From positions 1 through 31,101 of the forward strand of contig JAZGDL010000462.1 in the NCBI GenBank assembly GCA_036477795.1: a stretch of DNA of 31,101 nucleotides, written 5' to 3'. The notes beneath the pieces were generated by a model. The model worked only from the letters and a program-made list of their open reading frames with translations. It did no database searches and was not told the origin of the DNA. Below are positions 23,944 through 30,223 of the stretch, piece after piece. Origin of the DNA: JAZGDL01 sp036477795 (GTDB lineage: Bacteria > Planctomycetota > Phycisphaerae > UBA1845). Every line of letters starts with the position of its first letter. Position 1 is the first letter of the stretch. The position numbers were made by a program, and so were the translations under genes.

Positions 23944-25995
23944 ATGTGCGGTATCGCAGGCATTGTCGATTTCGCCGGACGCGGCATTGAGCCGGGCGTG
24001 CTGGAGTCCGCTTGCGACTCTATGCGTCACCGCGGCCCCGACGACGCCGGCACCTGGTTGGAAGGTCGAAGGTCGAAGGTCGAAGGTCAAAGGTCCGAAC
24101 CTAGCGCCGGCTTCGCCGCCACCCGGTTGGCCGTCCTTGACCCCACACCCGCCGGACACCAGCCCATGACCCGCGACGGCGGGCGATTCGTCATTGTCTT
24201 CAACGGGTTGATCTACAATTACCGTGAACTGCGCGAGGCCCTGGCGCGGGGGTTCGAGAAAGGATTCTCACACCAGCCGCTTACCACACGGTGTGACACG
24301 GAGGTGGCACTGGCTGCCTGCGCCCAATGGGGACCGGAGGCGTTGAACCGATTCAACGGCATGTGGGCGCTGGCCTTTTACGACCGCCGCAAGGGCACGG
24401 GCTTTCTGGCCCGCGACAGATTCGGGATCAAGCCGCTGGTCTGGGTCGAGCACGAGAGGCGCCTGCTGTTCGCCAGCGAGATCCGTACGCTGAAACGACT
24501 CGGCCATTGGCCGGACCATGTCAATCAAGCGGCACTTGTGCAGTACGTGCGCTACGGCTACGTGATCCATCCACAAACAATCTACGAAGCCGTGCACCGT
24601 CTGCCGCCGGCTACCTACGTGCGGTTCGGACCGGAATCGGTAGGCACACCGGTGCGCTACTACGAGCCGTCCATGCCGGACCATGGAAGGTTGGGGTGCG
24701 AGAAAGGATTCTCGCACCAGCGACATTCGACATTCGACATTCGACATTCGACATTCGTCGAGGCGGCCCACCGTGTGCGGCGGGCCGTTTTCGAGTCGGT
24801 GGCCCGCCGCCGCGTCGCGGATGTGCCGATCGGCGCCTTCCTCTCCGGCGGCATGGATTCGTCCATCGTCGTCGCCCACCTGGCGGAGCTTTCAAGCGAG
24901 CCGATCCAGACCTTCTCGATCGGCTGGACGGACGAACAGGCTTATGACGAGACCGCCTACGCACGTATGGTCGCTCAGCGGTTCGGCACCCGGCACCACG
25001 AGCTCAAATGCCGCTTCGACGATGTGATCGACCTGCTGCCCTCCATGCTGGACCACCTGGGCGAGCCCTTCTTCGACAGTTCCATCCTGCCGACTGCGAT
25101 CGTTTCAGAGTTCGCCCGGCGGCACGTCACCGTAGCCCTCTCCGGCGATGGGGCTGACGAGCTCTTCGGCGGTTACTGGCGATACCAGGCCCACGGGTTT
25201 TACGAGCGATACCAGAGAATACCGCGCTGGATACGAAGGCGGATGGTTGAGCCGCTCATACGCTCAATGGCCAGCTCCAAGTCGTCGATGATGGGCGACC
25301 GCGTGCGGCAGTTCCGCAAGATGCTGCGGGCGGACGTGGCAAACCCCGCGCTGGCGCTCGGAGCTCGGATAAACGACGACGCCCTGTACCGCCACATGGC
25401 ATGGTCGCAAATACTGGCCCCCGAAGCCCGAGAGGTGCTCAAGCAGCAGGAGGAGGCCGACAGTGAATGGCGAATGGCGAAGTCACCGATCTCAAATCGA
25501 CATTCGACATTCGGCAGCCCCGCCGACCCGCTCAATCGCATTCTACTGTTCGATCTGCAGAACAGTCTGCCCTGCGACATGCTCCACAAGGTAGACCTGG
25601 CCAGCATGAATCACTCGCTGGAGGTACGCGTGCCGTTTCTCGACCCCGAGGTGGTGGCTGTGGCCGTGTCGCTGCCGTCGTCGATGAAGACGGGTCGCGG
25701 CGGCAACAAGATCATCCTCAAGGAAGCCTATCGCGACCTGCTGCCGGAGGCTGTGCTCGACCGTCCGAAGAAGGGTTTTGAGGTGCCCATCGGCGAGTTT
25801 CTGCGACACGAACTTCGGGAGATGTTTCTCGATACGGTCACAAAGCCGCTCATCGAGTCGTTTGAGCTTCTCGACTACCACGCGGTACAGCGGGTCTACG
25901 CCGACCACTGCGCCCGCCGCGGCGAGCACGCCGATCTGCTGTTCGCCCTGTTGAGCCTCTGCTGGTGGCGACGCGGAGAACGTTGGCCTCGGTGA
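23944..25995 (+). CDS. asnB: Asparagine synthetase (glutamine-hydrolysing) carrying about five in-frame repeat insertions
   Basis: Converts aspartate, ATP and glutamine to asparagine; related paralogs act in polysaccharide clusters. The 683-aa product has the N-terminal nucleophile C2 (MCGIAGIVD), RHRGPDD (29-34), FNGLIYNY, the CDTE motif (117-120), the ATP-pyrophosphatase loop SGGMDSS (301-307) and LSGDGADELFGG (399-410), so both active sites look intact. Repeat-derived segments sit at about 41-54, 104-113, 250-271, 466-476 and 507-525; without them the length is near 607, close to normal for the family. All keep the frame. The first gene-internal array is GGTCGAA, the third CGACATT. There is no ribosome site: the upstream spacer is a CTAGAAA hairpin. 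Confidence 0.92.
   Translation: MCGIAGIVDFAGRGIEPGVLESACDSMRHRGPDDAGTWLEGRRSKVEGQRSEPSAGFAATRLAVLDPTPAGHQPMTRDGGRFVIVFNGLIYNYRELREALARGFEKGFSHQPLTTRCDTEVALAACAQWGPEALNRFNGMWALAFYDRRKGTGFLARDRFGIKPLVWVEHERRLLFASEIRTLKRLGHWPDHVNQAALVQYVRYGYVIHPQTIYEAVHRLPPATYVRFGPESVGTPVRYYEPSMPDHGRLGCEKGFSHQRHSTFDIRHSTFVEAAHRVRRAVFESVARRRVADVPIGAFLSGGMDSSIVVAHLAELSSEPIQTFSIGWTDEQAYDETAYARMVAQRFGTRHHELKCRFDDVIDLLPSMLDHLGEPFFDSSILPTAIVSEFARRHVTVALSGDGADELFGGYWRYQAHGFYERYQRIPRWIRRRMVEPLIRSMASSKSSMMGDRVRQFRKMLRADVANPALALGARINDDALYRHMAWSQILAPEAREVLKQQEEADSEWRMAKSPISNRHSTFGSPADPLNRILLFDLQNSLPCDMLHKVDLASMNHSLEVRVPFLDPEVVAVAVSLPSSMKTGRGGNKIILKEAYRDLLPEAVLDRPKKGFEVPIGEFLRHELREMFLDTVTKPLIESFELLDYHAVQRVYADHCARRGEHADLLFALLSLCWWRRGERWPR
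24061..24095. repeat. In-gene GAAGGTC heptamer array (asnB insertion 1)
   Basis: Four GAAGGTC units and one AAAGGTC make 35 bp. They encode the loop GRRSKVEGQRS between WLE and the AATRLAVLD strand of the glutaminase domain, where family members usually have only a few residues. The same unit forms the hairpin at 22515-22599. Confidence 0.9.
24252..24277. repeat. In-gene family C hairpin, diverged (asnB insertion 2)
   Basis: GTTCGAGAAAGGATTCTCAC followed by ACCAGC is a slightly changed copy of the hairpin at 17601. It encodes FEKGFSHQ in the glutaminase domain before the CDTE motif. Confidence 0.8.
24696..24757. repeat. In-gene family C hairpin followed by CGACATT array (asnB insertion 3)
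   Basis: An exact hairpin copy (24696-24717) plus CCAG is joined to five CGACATT units (24721-24755). Together they encode CEKGFSHQ and then RHSTFDIRHSTF, located between the glutaminase and synthetase domains. Confidence 0.92.
25339..25374. repeat. In-gene inverted copy of the nfi-upstream repeat (asnB insertion 4)
   Basis: CAAACCCCGCGCTGGCGCTC and the following GGAGCTCGGATAAA are the reverse complement, with few changes, of about 2169-2203. It encodes NPALALGARI in the helical part of the synthetase domain. Confidence 0.78.
25463..25514. repeat. In-gene inverted heptamer element (asnB insertion 5)
   Basis: GTGAATGGCGAATGGCGAAG, then the core TCACCGATCTCAAATCGA, then CATTCGACATTCGG. The core plus left arm match the inverted sequence at 21618-21650 in copy A almost exactly. 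It encodes SEWRMAKSPISNRHSTFGS. Confidence 0.88.
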
Positions 25996-26082
25996 GGAGC
26001 ACCAAGGGTGGAGCTGCACGCTTTCTTCGCACGGGGCAACCAGCGGTCGGGTGGAACGTCAATCGTCAATCGTTACCGCACC

Positions 26083-27246
26083 TTACCAAGGCCGGCGTTT
26101 ATTCTCGGGAACCTCAAAGGGATTCTGCGGGTCGTACGGCTTTTGGTCTTCGACCGGGGCGCCGAGTTCGCGGCTTCTGGCCAGAACCACCTCGTAGCCC
26201 CGCTCCAACCCGTCGCGTTTGACCACCAATTGCACCACGTGGCCCGCGGGCACCATGTAAATGGCTTGCACCAACCCGTCGAACCGGCGCACTTCACGGC
26301 CGTTGGCCTGGGTGATCACGTCGCCCGAACGAATGCCCAAGGCCCGGACCGGTGAGGGGTCCGCCACCTTCCAGATTCTGCACTCATCGCGGCTACGAGA
26401 CTTGATCTGAATCCCCAGCCAACCACGGTAGAACGATTTGCCCTGCTTCAACTCCCGGACGATTTCGGAGACGCGTTCGTACGGTACGGCGAAGCCGATC
26501 CCCGCGTCGTAAAACTCCACGCCGGCCAGTTCGCCGGGCCGCTGGGCCATCGGCACGCAAATGCCGAGCACCCGGCCGTCCAGATCCACCAAAGGGCCGC
26601 CATAAGTGGCTGGCGACAGCTTCGCGTCGGTCTGTATGGCGTTGTCCATCATCCGGTGCAACGCACTGACCACCCCAACGGTGATCGCCGGACTGTCACC
26701 GCCGAACCCGCGTCCCAAGGCGATGGTCCACTGGCCCACCTCGATCTGTGCCCTTGAAACCCATTGCGGAACCGGCAGATCGTCGGCTTCAATCTTGAGC
26801 AACGCCAGTTTTCGCACCGTGTCGCGCGCCACCAGCCGGGCTACGTGATGCGTTCCATCTGCCAGATGCACGGTGATATACGAAGGCTCGCGCACGAAAT
26901 TGAAGCTGCTGGTCAAGATCCAGCCGTCGGGTTCGAGGATAATCCCAGTGGTCGGCCCGTCGGCGACCAGGAAGTTCGAGCCCAGCGTATCTCTAAACGG
27001 GGTCTCCTCCGGCGGCGGGGTCCCGTCCTCGATTCTCATGTCGGTAATGGGGTCGGCACCGCCGGCACGCGGCTGAGCGCCGCCGATGGTCTCGATGCGC
27101 ACCACCGAAGGGGTCACCACCGCCGCCGCTTCGCGGAACATGGCCTGCTGGGCCCGCGCCGTTTCCAACGCTTCATCACCCGCAGCCGCCGCACCGAACA
27201 CCGGCATGCAACTGATGCAAATCAAGATGGCGGGGCAAAGGCGCAT
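26083..27246 (-). CDS. HtrA/DegP-like protein with lost catalytic triad (pseudoprotease) and PDZ domain
   Basis: The ATG at 27246 overlaps the TGA of the upstream gene (TGATG), so translation is probably coupled. The 387-aa protein has a signal peptide ending near FGAAAAG, a trypsin-like domain (about 35-270) and a PDZ domain (about 280-360: YRGWLGIQIK, ALGIRSGDVITQANGREV). By position, the catalytic His is Phe (ILTSSFNF in place of 'LTN.HVV'), the Asp is Lys (VRKLALLKI), and the Ser is Tyr (PATYGGPL in place of 'GNSGGPL'). It should not be a serine protease. A binding or regulatory role with the active HtrA-like neighbour is inferred. It converges with asnB. Confidence 0.9.
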   Translation of the reverse strand: MRLCPAILICISCMPVFGAAAAGDEALETARAQQAMFREAAAVVTPSVVRIETIGGAQPRAGGADPITDMRIEDGTPPPEETPFRDTLGSNFLVADGPTTGIILEPDGWILTSSFNFVREPSYITVHLADGTHHVARLVARDTVRKLALLKIEADDLPVPQWVSRAQIEVGQWTIALGRGFGGDSPAITVGVVSALHRMMDNAIQTDAKLSPATYGGPLVDLDGRVLGICVPMAQRPGELAGVEFYDAGIGFAVPYERVSEIVRELKQGKSFYRGWLGIQIKSRSRDECRIWKVADPSPVRALGIRSGDVITQANGREVRRFDGLVQAIYMVPAGHVVQLVVKRDGLERGYEVVLARSRELGAPVEDQKPYDPQNPFEVPENKRRPW

Positions 27247-30125
27247 CACTCAGCTTCCGCAAGCTCCAATACTACATTGCGCAACTGTTCGTCACGGATC
27301 ATGACCAGTTCCACACTGTCGCCCGGCTTCTTGGTGCTCATGATCTTCTTGAAATCCTGAATGTCGTTCACTCTTCTGCCGCCGACCGAAACGATCAGAT
27401 CATCTCTGCGGACGCCGGCCCTGAGCGCCGGGGACCCGCGCTTGACGCTGTCCACATATACTAACTTCTTCCGGTAGCCCAACTCGAACAGCTTGATGCC
27501 GTGGTAGGGCCGGCTGCGGGCTCGCGTTGATGCCTGGGCCCGGGCCGCCTCCGGATGCAACACCGAGTCAACGAACTGCATCACCGTCTCAACCGGAACG
27601 GCGTAGTTCAGGTTGGTGTGGGTCCTGTTGGAGAGCACTATCCGCCCGATCAAACCCATCCACTCACCGTCCAGGTTGACCAGCGCTCCGCCGGCGGAGC
27701 CCGGGCTGCTGGTGATGGCGTCGATGACCAGAACCTCGCCGTGAAAGGGGAAATCCCGCGTCTTGCGGCGGGCGTCCAGCTCCGTGCGGGTGCTGAAGAC
27801 GCCCACGGTGACCGAGACCGGCTCGTCGCCTTGCGACACCTTGAAGGGATTGCCGCCGGCCACCACCCAATCGCCCGGACGCAAGGTCCGCGAGTCGCCC
27901 GGCTGAAAATAGTGGAATTGCCCGGCCTCGATCGGCGCTCCGTCCACCCGATTACCGCGGCGGCCGTAACGCGGCAAGGGCGTCAGGCGCAAGAGGGCAA
28001 GCTGCCTGTCGTCGTCCATGCCCAGGATGTCCACGCCGTAGATCGTGCCGTCCGGTGTCACCGCCCGCAGCCGCGCGGCGTCGAGCACCAGCGACAAGAC
28101 GGTGACGACCAACCCGTCGTCCGACACCATGACGGCACTGTTGTACCCCACCGACAGGCCGGCTTTGAGTCCGAACAAGCGAACCACCCGGGCGGACACC
28201 GCCTCGATCGCCCGATCAAACCCGCCGGCCGGCGCGGGTGGGTGGGGTGTACTCGTTTCCAAGGGCCGCGCGGGCTGAAGCCCGCGGCTCGTTGAAACGC
28301 CGAGTTCGGAAACCGGTTCGTCCGTTCGTCGCTTGGTACTTCGTGGTGCGAGAAAGGATTCTCGCACCAGCGTCCCTTCGTCCCTTCGTGCCTCCGTGCC
28401 TTCGTGCCTTCTTCCCTTCACGATCCTCAGCGATTGAATCGTTTCCACGAAACCCATGGGTGCTACGGGCGGCTTGCCCGCCCGTGTATCCGGCACGTAC
28501 ACCCGCATGCGGTGCGGCCAGACCACGCCGGCCGCTTCGCGATAGTCGTCCAGATCCACCTCGATAATCACATCAGCGGCTACGTCATGTATCTCCAGCC
28601 GGGCGGGCAGATGCGAATCCAACTCGAACCCCATCCGGCAGGTGACATCGTCGGACACCGGCCAGGAGATCACCTCCAGCAATCGCGTGCGCACGGTGCG
28701 CCCGGAGTCGTCAATCTCAATCTGAGCGGTGCCCCCGTCGTGCAGCGCCCCGGGATGCGACGCGGACTTCTCGTTACCCAAGACCTCCATTCGCAACGCC
28801 CGCAAAGCCGAATACAACAACGTCTCCACGGTGTCGGCGGTGAAGCGCTGGTCGCCTTCCACCAGTGCGACCCGCCGCTTGTCCGTCACGACACGTCGAA
28901 TAACATCGCCGTCGCCGTCCGACTCCACGCGCTCTACCTTACCGCCGGGCAGGTCCTGAACGTGAAACGTGGTACGTGTTCCGTCGGTCAGCACGCGCTG
29001 GGACGTCCATGACCAGCTCCATGGCCTCTTTGGAGGCGGCGACTGATATACCGCCGAGCGCACCTCTTCAATAGTCTCGCCCAGCGCCCGTCGATTGGCC
29101 GCTGCAGCCATGGTAACGGGCCGTTTCATGGGCGGCTCCACACTGTCCAGATGCACCACCTTGTGGCTGACCCGGCCGTGCGATTCGAAGGTGATGGGCA
29201 CCGGCCAGCGCTCCGGATAGGTGCCCAGCAGGCTCGCAAAATGGTTGGCTGAACCAATGTCCTGATCGCCGAATCGCAGCAGCCGATCACCCACGCGGAT
29301 GCCCGCGTTCCACGCCGGTCCGTCTTCGTACAATTGATCGAAGACCACGTTGTCCAGGTCATCGGTTACGGTGGCGTGCAAGGTGCCGTGCCTGCCCAAC
29401 ATACCAGCCCGCAGGTGTGGGATGAACCGCTTGATCTGGTTGATGGAGATCGCGTAGCCCAGGCCGACGTTGTACCGGCCGCGGGCGTACTTGTGCATCT
29501 GGGCCGATATCCGCCCGTTGATTCCGATCACTTGCCCGGAACTGCTGAACAACGGGCCGCCCGAATTGCCGGGATTAATGGCCGCATCGGTTTGAACGCA
29601 GTCGGTGTAGACCAGGGTGTCCCCTTCCCCTTGATACCGATGAATCCCGGTTACCAGCCCGGTCGTCACCGTGGAGACGTAGTCCTGAGCCAGCGAGAAA
29701 GGGTTACCCACGGCGATGACCTCATCGCCGACCCGCACCTCGTCGGAGTCGCCCAGCTCGGCGTAACGGAATCGTTCCCGGCCCGTCAACCGGAACATGG
29801 CCACGTCACCCGTAAGGTCAACGCCGAGCACCTCCAAGGGGTAGAGCTCACCGTCGCTCAGCCCGCCGAAGCCTTTCCGCGTCCGCATCAACGAGGCCAC
29901 CACGTGATAGTTGGTCAGACCGACTCCGGTCCGGTCAATCACAACACCCGATCCGTGGGCCGACTGATTCTCATCGAGAATGGACACGCATGTCGGCACA
30001 ATCCGCTTGGTCAATTCGATGCGCTGGCGCTCCATTTCCAGGATACGCTGGCGCATGGAGTCGCTTACCTGCTCGGCCGCCGCCGGAAGGACCACCGCCC
30101 ACAAGCACAGTAAGGCAACACTCAT
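27246..30125 (-). CDS. Two-module HtrA-like protease: active trypsin-PDZ plus degenerate trypsin-PDZ
   Basis: The start at 30125 gives a clean signal peptide (MSVALLCLWAVVLPAAAE); the 34 residues upstream in frame are encoded by a repeat. In the 959-aa product the first trypsin-like module (about 40-215) keeps H74 (LTNYHVV), D107 (TGDVAMFRL) and S188 (NPGNSGGPL), followed by a PDZ (GPAWNAGIRVGDRLLRFGDQD). A beta-rich region of about 250 residues and a repeat-derived linker (about 565-632) follow. The second trypsin-like module has Ser for His (VTVLSLVL), Gln for Asp (DRQLALLRL) but keeps Ser (PGSAGGAL), then a final PDZ (SPALRAGVRRDDLIVSVGG). Likely periplasmic quality control or regulated proteolysis. 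No ribosome site is visible. Confidence 0.92.
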   Translation of the reverse strand: MSVALLCLWAVVLPAAAEQVSDSMRQRILEMERQRIELTKRIVPTCVSILDENQSAHGSGVVIDRTGVGLTNYHVVASLMRTRKGFGGLSDGELYPLEVLGVDLTGDVAMFRLTGRERFRYAELGDSDEVRVGDEVIAVGNPFSLAQDYVSTVTTGLVTGIHRYQGEGDTLVYTDCVQTDAAINPGNSGGPLFSSSGQVIGINGRISAQMHKYARGRYNVGLGYAISINQIKRFIPHLRAGMLGRHGTLHATVTDDLDNVVFDQLYEDGPAWNAGIRVGDRLLRFGDQDIGSANHFASLLGTYPERWPVPITFESHGRVSHKVVHLDSVEPPMKRPVTMAAAANRRALGETIEEVRSAVYQSPPPKRPWSWSWTSQRVLTDGTRTTFHVQDLPGGKVERVESDGDGDVIRRVVTDKRRVALVEGDQRFTADTVETLLYSALRALRMEVLGNEKSASHPGALHDGGTAQIEIDDSGRTVRTRLLEVISWPVSDDVTCRMGFELDSHLPARLEIHDVAADVIIEVDLDDYREAAGVVWPHRMRVYVPDTRAGKPPVAPMGFVETIQSLRIVKGRRHEGTEARRDEGTLVRESFLAPRSTKRRTDEPVSELGVSTSRGLQPARPLETSTPHPPAPAGGFDRAIEAVSARVVRLFGLKAGLSVGYNSAVMVSDDGLVVTVLSLVLDAARLRAVTPDGTIYGVDILGMDDDRQLALLRLTPLPRYGRRGNRVDGAPIEAGQFHYFQPGDSRTLRPGDWVVAGGNPFKVSQGDEPVSVTVGVFSTRTELDARRKTRDFPFHGEVLVIDAITSSPGSAGGALVNLDGEWMGLIGRIVLSNRTHTNLNYAVPVETVMQFVDSVLHPEAARAQASTRARSRPYHGIKLFELGYRKKLVYVDSVKRGSPALRAGVRRDDLIVSVGGRRVNDIQDFKKIMSTKKPGDSVELVMIRDEQLRNVVLELAEAE
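28262..28421. repeat. Composite repeat insertion inside the HtrA-like gene
   Basis: Three repeat families lie next to each other in frame. They are the GGGCT...AGCCC hairpin at 28262-28293 (encoding SRGLQPARPLE on the minus strand), the family C hairpin at 28346-28371 (encoding LVRESFLAP), and CGTCCCTT/CGTGCCTT octamers at 28372-28421 (encoding RRHEGTEARRDEGT). They separate the two protease modules. Confidence 0.9.
28465..28485. repeat. In-gene palindrome ACGGGCGG-CTTGC-CCGCCCGT
   Basis: An 8-bp perfect stem with a 5-nt loop encodes DTRAGKPPVA on the minus strand. The palindrome at 31073-31095 shares its centre (GGCGGCTTG, CCGCC) and encodes ALADKPPVA, also in frame in a gene. Confidence 0.7.
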
Positions 30126-30133
30126 CACACCAG

Positions 30134-30223
30134 TGTGGGACAGGCTTTCCTGCCTGTCGTTTGACCGGCTGGAAAGCCGGTCCCACAGATGAATCCGGTC
30201 CCACAGGTAAAGCCGGTCCCACA
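30134..30223. repeat. Palindromic repeat family 'GGCTGGAAAGCCGG', copy 3, with extra partial units
   Basis: A full 54-bp unit (30134-30187) is followed by two shortened CCGGTCCCACA units ending at 30205 and 30223. It occupies the whole junction between the NPCBM gene stop and the HtrA-like gene start. Confidence 0.9.

Noticed and set aside
23944..25995. asnB as a frameshifted pseudogene
   Set aside because: The frame is open from start to stop with all glutaminase and ATP-pyrophosphatase motifs present, despite the insertions.
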